A stretch of DNA of 64,000 bases from Primula veris (GCA_963682055.1 OY821747.1:19270258-19334257); one strand, 5' to 3'. Counted from the first letter of the stretch, positions 32,713 to 45,437 are shown. Made by a program: numbers and translations. The notes: generated by a model not told the origin, from the sequence alone.

Positions 32713-35700
32713 CTTTCTTTTTCCAACTCACTCTCCCCCTTTTTTTTAGTCTACACAAACATTATATATATATATATATATATATATATTCTATTATATA
32801 TAAAGGTAAGGCCGGGTGGACTAAGTTATATTTATATGTAGAAAGTCACGACACATATCATAAAACACCGTAAAGATATGAAGGTTTGGTATATGGATCA
32901 TTCGTTACTAAAATGTATCACAACACTTCCTATTTGATGTCCAAAACAAACTTCAAGCTTTATCATTTTCATAAAGTGTGATCAGTTGTTGAGTCGTATT
33001 CGTTATTGCCAATACATAAAACCTCAACTCCGAAAAACCTGATGTGTGACAAAAACCGGATCATAGGACAAAATGGTGTTGCCGAATGGAGTGAGCCGAA
33101 ACGCTATACAAGTGAGTGAATGAACTGACTAGAAAATATGTGCCTTATACGTGCAAATCTCTCCATAATGATGGGGAGTACAATCTTATCAATGTCACTT
33201 TCGCATGTCATGCGATAAAGAGATCGCTTGCCAAGATAATTCTATCAAATGATAAGGAGATGATACATAATCGACGTATGTCCCTTTCAGAGGTCCATAT
33301 TTTGAACGATTTTACGGTCTAATCAAAATATTAATCAAGCACTCAAACACGCGTTCATATGAGGCATCTGACTCGTAACCAGCTACCAACTGGTATGCAT
33401 TCAGTGTTTTTAGTGACTATGAACCTCAGACGGACCAATGCACCAGTGTGCAACATATTGTGAGGCTACACAGAAATATATATAGGTGCGCATCACAAAA
33501 TAACGCGTGTAATCATTTGCAATCGCTTAAATTTTTCGTGAGTTCATTTTGGGTCTGAACATAATCAACTTGATGTTCAATTTCAATTCCCAAAGTCAAG
33601 TAATACAAATCAAAACTTTGATCTTAACTCTTCGGCATTATCAAGTCGACTAAACTTTTCAGGATAATCCGGGTAATAAGCCATCGGCTTAATGATTAGG
33701 CTTAGAGTTTGGGAAGTGCTGGATTTCTGTGGAAAACAATAGAATATGAACATATTGTCGATGCATCAACCATAACCATATATATTTATGGTCCATCTTA
33801 TGGTTGGATAAGTCCACAATAACTACTTCAATTTTTTACAAGAACTCTACGAGTCTATTTTATAACTTTTACACATACCAGTCTTTCAGAGAGAGCACTA
33901 GTGACATGAATTTCGGATCAATCACGAAATTATTCCTCAAAGAGGATCTAAACGCGATGCGATTATAAATCTAACATTGCCTTTTGACTCGGGTATATCT
34001 CACCCGGTCAATGTCACAATGTCAAAATACTCTTATCAATCGACGACAGGCGAATGATAATATAGACAAACATATCTTAACATCTAAGATCTCTTACCAA
34101 TCGACGTTAGGAGAAATGATAAGTTAACTTCAAATGCTTTTAAAAACGTGGTAGCAACCACTTGAAAGACATTTCAACTCTTCAAAAATAAGCTTTTGGT
34201 CGTATTGAGTGAAGGCTATGTAAAGAAATTTCAATTCTTTCATTAGCTATTACTAGATAATACTATTTTTCTCGAATATTTTATAACTCAACAAGGTACG
34301 ACAGGACCTGGAGTATAAGGCCTCATTTTAGACAAATCAATTTGGTTTTACCAAAGATTCCGATTTGGAGCGACAGGTCCAAAATCGTTGTCAGTTAGGA
34401 TTTTTTAGGCAAGTAGTTGATGAAATTATGTGGTACACCGTTACCCACTATTTTCAGACAACCAACTACCCCACAAGTATTGCCTAAATTTTCATAATTT
34501 AAACTTTGGTCACATTTATAAAGGAATTTTGCTCAAAAATAATTTAAATTATTTCGAGAAATTTCATAAACAAGCAAACCATAATCCAAGAGTATAGTCC
34601 AAATGGAATAATTATAATCTAAATGGAAAAACATAATCAAGATGAGTGACAAATCGGCTCAAAAATTAATAAAGAAAGGTATCAAACTCATTTGAGGCAC
34701 AAAACCGGGGGTCTTAAGAGTTTCCTTTAAGTTAGCTTTAACCACATTAGCTTCGGCTTTTCTACCCTCATGATAACTTTGAACTATTTAAGGACTATCC
34801 GGGAATGACATTGGTCATTTATAGCAGAGAATTGGCTGCTTGAGCATTGTCTCTTGTTTTGGGACGACGGGCCCTTATTGTTCCTTTCAAGGACTGTCTT
34901 GGAGCCACAGGTCTTCGGTTTTAATGATTGTCTAAACCTCTCTTGGCTAGGCGAGCATTAGACTCGTGACAGTTCGAGACAAATAACCTTTGTCTCGGTT
35001 GCAAACAATTCGTCATTGACCCAATAGGATTAAAAAAATGCTCATCGGGGTAATTTTCTTATCCAATAACAGATGGGCGATGATCTAAAGGAACATAGTG
35101 AATATAAATTCACAATACAACTTATGAAATATGTTTTCGAAGCTAGTAATTTGGTGAAAGTTTGCTATAATTGTCAATATCAGACAAAAAGTTCACCATA
35201 GACGTCATCGCGTCTAACATGTGGCGGCGGAATAAAATCAACATCTTAGCCTTCAACTATCAAGTAACAAATAGTTCGTGTTTTACTCATCAAAGATGGC
35301 TTTCCAAAAAAATTGGGCATCACATTTTCACACATCAGGGTGACTAACTGTGGTGACAAAATAACATCATCGTCTAAACAATAATTTCACAAGTATGCTT
35401 TGCAATTTTCCTCATCATAGATGGCATACAACATGTGTTGGGAGTTCTGGATTAATTATCATATAAAACGACATGTTTATATGTCTATTATGGTTTTCAT
35501 AAGCAGAAAGTTTGTTTCGAAACGGCAGGTTCGAAAAACACAAGTTTTGCTTTTGTGAATAGGTTCTCATTGATCGAACGACATGTCGATATTGAGACAC
35601 CAATTTGGCAAAAAATACACCTATATAAACACACTCGAGGAATTTATTATTTACTCAACCCCTTTCACTAGCTCTTTTTGAACACGACCATGAAAAACGG

Positions 35701-36732
35701 TGAGCGGGTGGGCACGAATGCCACTTAAAAACCGACCTCATTATGAGAGCGACTTCCGCCTTTATCTTTCCTAGTTCTCGTATCCAAATAGTTGAGCATA
35801 TTTGGGGAACAATCATAATTATTCCAACTTAAATATGAATACATATACTGGATTTCGCAAATTTTTAACTCAAAAGCTACATCTAAATGTTTAAACTTGA
35901 GGAAAATTTCTACTCAAAAGAGATACATTGTAAAATGTTCAAATTCGAGACAATTTATAAGCTCACAGAACATATAAATGTCTACGAGCTTTTATGTGAC
36001 AAGATAAAATAGAGTTCAACAATATCGTAATATAAAGGCATGCCATACTCATTTAAACTAGTCATAACATGGAGTAGTAATATTAAACCACATGAGTTAT
36101 TATTTCATCAAATACTAAATTGTGAGTTTTGCCATTTTTTATGTGTAATTAATACATCACATATGTTATATCAATTTATAGGCAATAAATGGCGGCATGC
36201 TAAGAAGCTAAATTAATTATTCTCACATTCCCAAGTAGTTATTTCATGCAAAATGTATTTTCTACAAGATTTATACAATTTTTGTATGTTGTAGCAATTA
36301 AATCTTAGATCATTTGCATTTAAATAATTATTTTCGGACTAAACACTAGGTAAACTCGTACACATATACTATTCTGAGTATAAAAGGGAACTACAGGAAT
36401 GCTAGTGTAAATATAGGAAACTATATGCATTTTAAGGGTAATTACAGATCTGGTCCTGTAATTTCAGGAGATTTTGGTCTCAGTCCATTAGTTTTAGTGA
36501 GTTACAGATTGGTCTTCCAGTGTTCTAAATATTACAGATTTGGTCTGACAGATTCATATGTCCAACTATACAAGTTTTAACTCATTTTATAGGTGACATA
36601 CGTGAGTTTTAATAGGCATTTTTCATCAAAATAAACCCTTTATCATGTGATGTACATATTAAACATGAGATTACCGGCTATATTATTGATTAACATGCAA
36701 TTTCTAAATTTTAGAAGTATAAATACTTTCTC
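32713..36732. other. 4-kb stretch without recognisable gene
   Basis: It starts with the alpha-mannosidase promoter, including an (AT)n tract at about 32764-32790. The rest is moderately AT-rich, with no long frame, no LTR pair and no conserved motif that I could identify. Short phrases recur (CAATCGACG near 34038 and 34093), hinting at a decayed repeat. About 70 bp at 32857-32927 recur at 42863-42919. Confidence 0.4.
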
Positions 36733-36930
36733 ACGGTATGTTGGAAAGGTCGATAGAACAATATTAGTAGAACCCGATCAGTCTTTTAGAACCAAATAAA
36801 CCTCAAGGTTTATACATGTTTCCTAGCTTATACTCCAATCTTCATGAGCAAAGTGCCGATAACGGGTTGTGTGACAACTATTAGCCAAGAATCGACGAAA
36901 CACGAAATACAGAGAGATAGCAAAATATAG
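36733..36930 (-). repeat. Direct repeat copy B at the 3' end of the pararetroviral integrant
   Basis: 198 bp, identical to 42541-42738 except for one base (C instead of A in ATCTT-ATGAGC). On the minus strand part of it reads as movement-protein sequence, including two in-frame stops also present in the other copy. Sequence outside the repeat differs on both sides. Confidence 0.9.
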
Positions 36931-37097
36931 TTAAACCCCACTCAGTAATAGAGATGACCTTTTTAATGAAGGCTTTGCTAAAGGAAATATCCCCAGTATG
37001 TTTATTTTGTTTCATATGGTTGAAAACCACTGAACTTGTTTCAATTAGAATAGACTAAAAATATTTCAAGTCTTTATTATCAATGAGGGAAATTCAC

Positions 37098-37454
37098 CTA
37101 TGTATCAAAATAACGTTTGGCCAAAGTATTGGGGGAGGTAAATAACCTCTCATCTCCTTTGTGGAGAAGTATAATTATTTCTTCTTCAACCTTTTTTATA
37201 CCAGGAAGCACTGGTTCTTTGAGGGCTTCAAGAAAGCTCTCTTGAGTTTTACCAGAGGATAAATAATCCTCATAATCAGCAGGCTCCTTTTTGGAGTGAT
37301 CATAATCAGCAGGCTCCTTTTTGGAGTGAGCAGCAGAGCTCTTAGAGGAGCTAGAGCCGGCAATAGATTGTGAAGAGGAATATCTCTTCTTGTCATACTC
37401 ATGACGATCATGTGAAGAGGAAAGTCCCCTTCGTCCACGACTGGACTAGCTCAT
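37098..37454 (-). pseudogene. Small ORF downstream of the pararetroviral polymerase
   Basis: The ATG at 37454-37452 overlaps the stop codon of the RNase H frame as ATGA, a typical coupling arrangement. The frame has 118 codons, with TAG at codon 3 and otherwise open to 37098. It is Ser- and charge-rich and contains an exact 30-bp tandem duplication (37271-37300 and 37301-37330) that doubles a ten-residue unit with the core HSKKEPADY. Function unknown. A second ORF after the polymerase is known in some Caulimoviridae (florendoviruses, for example), but I saw no shared motif. Confidence 0.5.
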
Positions 37455-39926
37455 GTGGAGCCAATATGGCCAAGAATATATTCACTGGTCAGAAAATCAG
37501 GGAGAGAATTATTTTCTCCTTTAATATATTCAATATCGAAATCAAAAATAGACAAAATAGATTGCCATCTAGCAAATATTTGTTTGGAAGCCAAATTTTT
37601 GACATCCTTTTCTAAAACATCTTTAGCTGCTTTACAATCAATTCGCAGCAAGAATTTTTGATTTAATAAATCATCGTGGAATTTGGTAATACAATTTACT
37701 ATGGAAAGAATTTCTTTCTTAATAGTTGAATAGTTTTGCTGTGCACTATTCCATTTACCGGAAGTATATCGAGACAATATCTATTTGTTTTTTGATGGAA
37801 ATTTTTGTTTTAAGATACCACCATAACCAATATCAGATGCATCAGTTTCAACAATTTTAAAACTAGAGGGGGAAATAAGAGCCAAACAAGGTAGGCTTTT
37901 AACTTTTGACTTAATAAGTCGTACCGCATTAGTGTGAATATCACTCCACATTGGTGGATTCTTTTTTAGCCTTTCATACAAGGGAGAACTATCAATAGAA
38001 AGGTTTTTGTAATAGTCAGCAATATAATTGAGATTCCCCAAAAATCGCTGTAATTGGGTTTTTTCCTGTAAAATATCAGGAAATTTGTCCGCAAATTGAA
38101 TTGCTCTATCAATAGGAATAATTTTCCCGTGGTCTATTTCCTGACCTAAAAAGCGAATGTGTGTGTCTGAAATAAAGACATTTTACTAGCAGAAACCACT
38201 AATCCAGCATTTCTTATTAATTTTATAAAAATATGAATATGTTTAAAATGTTGGTCTAGATCATTAGAAAAAATGAGAATATCATCAATATAAACAATAC
38301 TGAATGAAGAATAAGGATAAAAAATATCATTAATAATATTCTGGAATTCAGAAGGAGCATTTTTTAAACCGAATGGCATAACATTCCATTCATAGTGTCC
38401 CATAGGAACAACAAAAGCAGTTTTATATCTGTCTTTCTCATCAATCTGAATTTGCCAGTAGCCTGATTTTAAATCAAATTTGAAAAATATATTGGCAGAC
38501 TGGATTCTAGTTAATAAATCTTTTTTGTTAGGAATAGGGTATCTAATCCATTTTAAAACCTTGTTTAAGGTTTGTAATTAATTACTAATCTCGGAGCACC
38601 GCGTTCAATTTCAGCATTTTTATAAACATAAAAAGCAGTACAACTCCAAGGTGAATAGGATTTACGAATAAGTTTTTTATTTAATAAAGAGTTGATTTCT
38701 TCTTTACAATAATCAATAAGGTCGGGACCCATTTGGGCAGGCCGAACCATAGTAGTAATATCAGTATCTTTACAGTCTTCCACATAGGGAACGGTGACAA
38801 TATGCTTTTTCCTATCCTAAAAAGCTATAGGCATATCACTACAAATTTCTCTTTTGATAAGATTTGTAAGAAAGCTAATTTTATATTTTTGAGAAATAAG
38901 TTGTTTAGAAATATTCATAAGTTTTAAATCTTTGCGTAAAAAATTGATCTGATTTTCTTTATAAATTAAAGTTTCTTTTATCATATCAATTTCTCTAGTT
39001 TGTGGTTTGGAAATAAAATCAAACATAATATTTTGACCATTTGTTTCGAAAATAATACCTTTTGATGTAACCGTGAAAGGTTCAATTAAGTTTAAAAAGG
39101 GAGTACCCAAAATGATTTGTTGGGTAAGGCCTTTAACCATAACAAAAGTTGTCTGGAAGCATATGCCAGAATTACAAATATAAGCATTAGAAAGTTTATA
39201 ATGGATCTTCATACGTGACCCATCTGCAGTATTCAAAGACTGCGTAGTTTTATCATAATAGTGTGTAGGAATTAATCATTCACAAATACAATTTAAATCA
39301 GCCCCACTATCAATAAGGGCTGGACCAGAGAAAGTAAACTCTTTGTTTATTACTATAGTGACATAAGAATGCCACTTCTGATATGTAATTTTATCAATAA
39401 TATTCAGAAAAGTGTCATTAGAAATATCCTTTTCGTCTTCTTTAAAAGACATAGTCTTTTCTGTTTGAATAAAATTTTTAAGAATTTAACTTCATCTTTT
39501 AATATATGAATTTCACTATGTAAATCAGAAATAGAAATATCTTTTATTTTGAGAATGTTAATATCCTCTTTAAGAGTTTTTACCTCTGTAAGAATTTTGT
39601 CAAGGGAAAACTGTTTAGAAGGAGGAGATTGGAGTCCTTGAAAAACATGTTTTAAAGAATAAGCTTCCTTAGGAATATAAGGAGTTTCCTTTTGAAGGAG
39701 TTTCCTTTTGCTTCCCTTTTGTAAGAACATATAAATAATGTTTAGTCATTTTTTTATTTACCTCAGAATTATTAATTTCATTAATAAGATCTAATATTGA
39801 TCGTTCTTGAGAAGTAAGAACATTAATACTTAAGCCATTCATATCAAGCATAGCTTTTATAATTATTATCCTGACATTCACAGTCGGAAGAGGATGAAGA
39901 TGAACTATTATATTGTTCAGACACAC
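37451..39926 (-). pseudogene. Endogenous pararetrovirus protease, reverse transcriptase and RNase H, several breaks
   Basis: Minus-strand pieces in at least three frames. An aspartic protease motif (LIDSGADLNC) lies at about 39283-39318, followed by QIILGTPFLN. RT blocks are KLIRKSYSPWSCTAFYV, MPFGLKNAPSEFQ and the catalytic YIDD at about 38281-38293. RNase H has IVETDASDIGYGG and ends FDFDIEYIKGENNSLPDFL before a stop at 37451. Stops follow the protease motif and the 38817 region, and frameshifts occur near 39730, 38560 and 38100. There is no integrase, as expected for Caulimoviridae and unlike LTR elements. The product would have copied viral RNA to DNA; it is inactive here. Confidence 0.85.
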
Positions 39927-42225
39927 TACTGTTATAAACTTCTATTTTATTAGTATCTGATTCTTCTTCAGACGAATATAACATGACAACTATAAGTTGT
40001 TTCTTCAGACCTTCATCAGAGATTTCATTCAATCTCTTTTTTGTCCAACATTTGTTGGCATAATGACCTGTCTTGCCACATTTGTGACAAATAATCGAAG
40101 CATTTGGATTTTGGCTTGGTTTAGGTCTATAAGACTTAGGTCGGTATGAACCAGCCTGGTGGTTGTCTCTTCTTGGTTTGAAGGATTTTTTAGAAAATCT
40201 TTTAGATTTAGAAAAATGTTTTTTCTTAGAATAAACTTTGTCATGAGAATTTTGAGAGATTTGAAGATCAAATCCAAATTGGTCACAGAAAGTACCTATT
40301 TCTTTTCTTCATGTCAAATTTTGACTTTTTAATTGGGCTCTAAGCTTTATGTCATTACAAAGGGATAGCCCTTCACCGACACACTCACTAATAAGTTGAC
40401 CATAGGTAAATTCATGATATGGGATAGTTGTATTCCCAATTTTACGTAAAATCCTATCTTTAACTTTTTGGGCAAAAAGATTAGGGAGACCTGCAATAAA
40501 TTTCTCTTTCCAAAAATCAGCATTTGCATCAGGTCGTAACATAATTTTGGTAAGGAAAACATCCTTATACCACCGAAAATGGGTTAAAGTTGGGCATTTA
40601 AGATTGATTAATAAATCTTTGTTTCTTTCAATAGCAACGGGATTAGAACCAATAAACGCTTGTACTATAGCCGTTAAAAGAGTATATACCGCATTGGGTA
40701 AGACAGTGTCTGTATAAACATATACTACTTGTTCATTCTTAATAGGATTCCTAACAATTTTAGTGGCGGTTAGGATCATTCTCTGTTGATCAGGGGATAA
40801 AATATTGTCCCACCAACCTCGTAGTTGGCCGGCAAAACCTGCTACGATAAATTCAGCTATTTGGTAATCGGTGTTATTAGCACCGAGACATACCGTAGAG
40901 TACATAGTCATTCTATGTAACATAACCATAATCTGGTATTCAGTCATACCATCTATATTCCATTCATAGATGGTTCTAGCACTAAAACTAGCAGTAAGAT
41001 TAGCACTTTCTTCTTCATATAGAAGATCTTGTGGACTAGGTCGAGAATAATAATGTTTCATGGGAGCAGTTGGGACAGATTTTCGTCCAAAAGCAGTTGA
41101 TTTACCAAAAATATTTTGATTAATACTAGCCTGTTTGTCTGGATTATTATCCATGGCTAAAAGCTCTTTTTCAAAATTATTTATAATATCTATATCAGTA
41201 GGAATTTCTGATAAAGTAGCTATTTGTTTACCTTTTCCAATATTAAGACTTTCCAATTGCTGGGTTAACAAGGTAATAATATCAGTATTTTGATTAGAAA
41301 TGGTGATATCAATGATGGGTTTTAAAATAGTTGGTTCAATAACCGTTTGGTGATGTATAGTAGAAGAACTAGCTACATCTGGTGTTTCCTTATGAACTAT
41401 AATAGTACCCTTGTCTTCTATACGACTGAGTTGTGAACAAATAGTTTGGAGGGTTAAATTAGTAAAATTGAGTTGTTTTTCATCTTTTGAAAATGCAACG
41501 GACTCAATAATAGCCTCACCGGCACGAACTTTTAAATGTTCAAAAGGAGGATGAACAGCAGAAATAATTTATCCTTTGGCAGTAGTCCAATTTCTTTGGA
41601 AAGTTTTTAAAACATTTAAAAAAGGACTTTGTTCAATAGTTGCCTGGTCAATAAACCATATAGGAAAAGAAACTAATTGTTGAGTATAATCAATATGATT
41701 ATAAAATAAAGTTTTATAAGTTTGTTGTTCTTCTTTATTGTAAGTAGAGAAAAACCATGTTCTAAAAGAAGTATATTTCTGTTGTTTGAGATCGTTAACA
41801 CAATCTTGTCTATCATAAGTAAAAGGAATAGATAACATATTAATAGCAGAAATATTGTCAAACTCAGATAAAGTTTCTGGTTCATTTTTCTCTTCGTGAT
41901 AAATAGCACGAGGAATACTTTGTTGAGTATTAGAAACACTATCAAAAACTAAATTAGAAGTTTTGAAAGATGCTAAAGAAGGGTTTGGAGTATAAAACCT
42001 GGCAGATTGACTTTGTTTAAAAGAACCTTCGTAATCTGAAAAAGAACTTCTAGAAGCTAGTCTTTTTCCTTTGTCAAATTTAACGAAAACATGTCCTTCT
42101 TTGGTTTGAATAATATCTTCAATAATTTTGTTTTCTACAGGTTCAGCTGGGCTAGCTGACAATAGATTCCATTCGGTGGGAGTTTCAATATCTTCCCATT
42201 TAATAGTTTGAGGAGTCTGTGACAT
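39844..42225 (-). pseudogene. Endogenous pararetrovirus coat-protein region with CCHC zinc finger
   Basis: One frame covers about 794 codons from ATG 42225, interrupted only by stops near 41570 and 40310; the frame is the same on both sides of each. The middle block (41271-40309) is the best conserved and resembles Caulimoviridae coat-protein sequence. A zinc finger CHKCGKTGHYANKC (CX2CX4HX4C) lies at about 40046-40093, followed by a Ser- and acid-rich tail. The frame shifts just before the protease region. It overlaps the end of the movement-protein frame by 26 bases. Confidence 0.82.
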
Positions 42226-42670
42226 TCGATTTTAATAAATTTGTTTCTATTAAAACAGTTTTGCCCTTTGTATCAAATATTTTAGCCCGAGGACTAAGCG
42301 TAGTCATAGCTTTGTAATGAACTCTATAAGTAATATTTAAAGGTTCAGTTCCTTCTTTGAGTTTATAACCATGAGTTTTGACATTCAAAGTAAGAACATC
42401 TTAAATATTTTTATCTGTTAAAGAAACAGAGAAGTTTGGGAAAAAATTAAAGTAAACTGGACCATTACATAAACTGGTTTGAATAATGCCTAATAAAGAA
42501 TCTTTAAATTCTAAATAACTACAATCGCGTAATGCCGATAACGGTATGTTGGAAAGGTCGATAGAACAATATTAGTAGAACCCGATCAGTCTTTTAGAAC
42601 CAAATAAACCTCAAGGTTTATACATGTTTCCTAGCTTATACTCCAATCTTAATGAGCAAAGTGCCGATAA
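42200..42670 (-). pseudogene. Endogenous pararetrovirus movement-protein remnant
   Basis: The frame ending at 42200 can be followed upstream through 42388 and into the direct repeat, with stops at 42403-42401, 42574-42572 and 42613-42611, all in the same frame. Recognisable segments are LSALRDC, LLGIIQTSLCNGPVYFNF and LTLNVKTHGY, matching the C-terminal half of Caulimoviridae movement proteins (30K type). The N-terminal half is missing or unrecognisable. This protein would move virus between cells. Confidence 0.7.
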
Positions 42671-42738
42671 CGGGTTGTGTGACAACTATTAGCCAAGAAT
42701 CGACGAAACACGAAATACAGAGAGATAGCAAAATATAG
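42541..42738 (-). repeat. Direct repeat copy A at the 5' end of the pararetroviral integrant
   Basis: 198 bp, 197 identical to 36733-36930. It lies partly inside the movement-protein frame, so it is neither an LTR nor a non-coding leader. The right border at 42738/42739 changes to unrelated sequence. Confidence 0.9.
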
Positions 42739-43285
42739 ATTTGTATTCATATAAATGTGTGTTGTTGTCATACAAAGGTAAGTCTCTCACCCCTTTATAC
42801 AGTGTAGCGGTGGAGTAAGTTACATGTATCACCATAAAATAAAGTTAGAAACCCAAGAGACTAATTATCATAAAACACCCTAAAAATGGAGGTTTGGTAT
42901 ATGGACCATCCATGTATCACAACAGTATGTATGTATGTTCTTTTTCTTTTTTAAATTAAATTATGTGTTTGTCTGTTCATAATTGTTTTTTTTTGGGCCT
43001 CGTTGCTTGCATATACAGTAGTGCTACAATGTATTCCAATTATAATAATAGTAATAATAGTTGCTTCTCTTGACAGCAAAGCAAGGGTCACCACCTCACA
43101 ACTTAATCATTTCTAGTATTGATTAATTTAAATATATTTTTTATTAATTCAATAAGTTAATATTAATATAAAACTTATATATATTACTAATATTACTTGT
43201 TAATCTCGTTAGTAAAATCTAATACACTACTTTAATTATTAATATATAAATTTTGTTGATCTTAAATCACTGTGTATAAAACTAA
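42739..43285. other. Intergenic AT-rich stretch
   Basis: Sequence between the pararetroviral integrant and the copia-type element. It carries the 42863-42919 segment shared with the alpha-mannosidase promoter side (32857-32927). No gene seen. Confidence 0.5.
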
Positions 43286-43290
43286 TAAAA

Positions 43291-43826
43291 TGTTGGGTGC
43301 ATTGTAAATAAACACAATAATTTCTACGGAAAAAAAATGGACAAATAAACAGAAAATGTTTTCCTCAAATATATAAATATCAATTATAACCTTCAAAATT
43401 AAAAGTATGTAAATAATACCGAAATGGACTAAAGTCCGAGACGAGGTAACTGCAAGCAGTTTCCCTTAAACGATATTTCCCCCGGTACCTCTGCTTCTGG
43501 CTAAATGGGGCACTTCGTTTCCAAGGTCCAATGTCTATCACATGTGACTCGGCGGAAACGCCACCGAGCCACGATCGGGCCGTTGGTAGTGCAGTACTCA
43601 CTCTGTATGTATGCATATGTGTTTGTGTGTGAATGTGTATATGACATGTATAAAACTTGTCTTGGAAAAGTTAGGCCAAAAAAGGGACCAAGACCATTAT
43701 TTTATAAACATGGAATTTGTAACTCATTTTACAAATAAATACACACATAAATGGGGAGGATAAATGTATTTGTAACCATTAAAATAAATGGCATTCAAAA
43801 CAATGAAAACCACTAGTTTTCCAACA
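43291..43826 (-). repeat. 3' LTR of the copia-type element
   Basis: 536 bp with TGTTGG/CCAACA inverted ends; it matches 52193-52730 throughout. Reading frames in it (43380-43616 and 43505-43738) have counterparts in the other LTR only because the LTRs are copies. Confidence 0.92.
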
Positions 43827-43855
43827 ATCCCCACATTAATGCGATTTAAAACATG

Positions 43856-45428
43856 GAGATAATTAATGTTTATTATATTCAATTATCACGAGTTTTCAAT
43901 TTGCTATATTGAACTAACAAGTTTATTGATTAGTATACCGAACTAAATAAAAACTTTCGATTTAATATTTTTCGTCCAAATTGACAGTTAAATAGTGACA
44001 TCATCTAACATTTTCAGTTAAGTTGAAGGGCAAAATGGTCTTTTTACCTACTAAATTAACTAAAACAAAAAAAGCAACAGCCCAAGGGATTTGAATAGTG
44101 GTCTATCAATCAAACTGAAGGCTTCTTAACCAACTGACCACCAACACTTTTGTAACAATAACAACGTTATGTATATATAAATGTTTATATATACACTTTG
44201 GGACTGATTTCGTAAATTTGGAAAAATTCAAATTTCATGTTTGTTTCAGTTTGGTCCTTAGATTTTCAAATGTATTGTAATTGAGATGTAAATTGTTAAT
44301 AATCAATAAAATTCATTAGCAGCTTTAAAAAGAATTTGCAGCAAATGTGAAAATGACTAGATTAATCTTATATACACATGATTCAATTTTCTTAAATAAA
44401 CTAAAAAGGGTGCAACAAAAATATGATTTTTGTCTATTTTTTCCATTACACGTTATCAATTTTACTAACTAAAATAAATTTATTTTTATAGTATAATTTT
44501 CTTTTCGTCTTACATGTTTTTGTTTTTTTTCAGTAACTTCCTTTTGCAAAAATTCTACGTTGTTCTAATAAGTAGTATTTAAGATACAATTTCTAAACAA
44601 AGTGGTTTTTATGTTATAAACAATTTAAATTTGAATGGGAAAAACAAGTTCTAGTTTTTATCATACATGCATGACCAAACGTACAAGATAAAATTATTGT
44701 TTTTTATTTTGGACATCCATTTTTTTAATTATCGATTTTCTTAAATAAAATTAAAAGGCTGCAAAAAAAATATGATTTTGGTCTAATTTTTTCATTACAC
44801 GTTATCAATTTCACTAACTAAAATTATTTTATTTTTGTAGTATAATTTTATTTTGGTCTTACATGTTTTTTTTTTCAATAACTCCTTTTTTTTTAAAACA
44901 TTTCTACTAATGAGTAGTATTTAAGCTATAAACGTAGAGTTTTTTTTATTTGTTATAAACAATTTAAATTTGAATGAGAAAAAAATGAGTTATAGTTTTT
45001 AGTGTTCATACATGACCAAATATACCAAATAAAAGTACTTATTATTTGTAGAGTAGTTATTAGTTCTATCGATTATTTTTTATACTTTCTTTTCTTTAAT
45101 GCTTGATACCTTTGAGATTATAAGTATCAAATTGATTATATTCTGAAACTACAAGGACTACTTTTTAATAATGAATAAGTGTGAACTTGATAGAAAAAAA
45201 TAGAGTATAAAAGTGAAAAAATTTATTAGTACAATATACTAAATCGAAACTGGTGTAAGTTTTATAAGGGTAATTTTGTACTTTACTTATTTTTCTTAGA
45301 CAATTGGACGGCAATATAGCAAATCGAAAGTTTTTATTTAGTTCAGTACACAAATCAGTAAACTTGTTATTTCAGTATGCTAAATCGAAAATGCATGATA
45401 GTTGAATATATTAAAAATTAATTTTCTC
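43856..45428. mobile_element. Non-autonomous MULE-like element nested in the copia-type element
   Basis: The ends form imperfect inverted repeats of more than 100 bp, starting GAGATAATTAAT on the left and GAGAAAATTAAT on the right (inverted). A perfect 9-bp duplication TAAAACATG flanks it (43847-43855 and 45429-45437). It is 1573 bp and has no transposase. The middle contains a direct duplication of about 250 bp (around 44388-44640 and 44742-45000). Confidence 0.87.
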
Positions 45429-45437
45429 TAAAACATG

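Larger units (their letters stand above)
36733..42738 (-). mobile_element. Endogenous pararetrovirus integrant (Caulimoviridae), degraded
   Basis: 6.0 kb, with gene order movement protein, coat protein with CCHC finger, protease, RT, RNase H and small ORF, and no integrase. This is the Caulimoviridae layout; the genus is left open because frames are broken. Start-to-start distance between the two 198-bp repeats is 5808 bp, shorter than the usual 7-9 kb genome, so parts are missing. No target duplication is visible, which fits integration without an integrase. Confidence 0.83.

Noticed and set aside
36733..36930. 198-bp repeats as LTRs or as a target site duplication
   Set aside because: They lack TG...CA ends, contain movement-protein coding sequence, and are far too long for a target duplication; no integrase is encoded.
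43380..43738. Short frames in the copia-type LTR, with relatives at 52377-52665
   Set aside because: The similarity reflects LTR duplication; no start context or motif supports translation.
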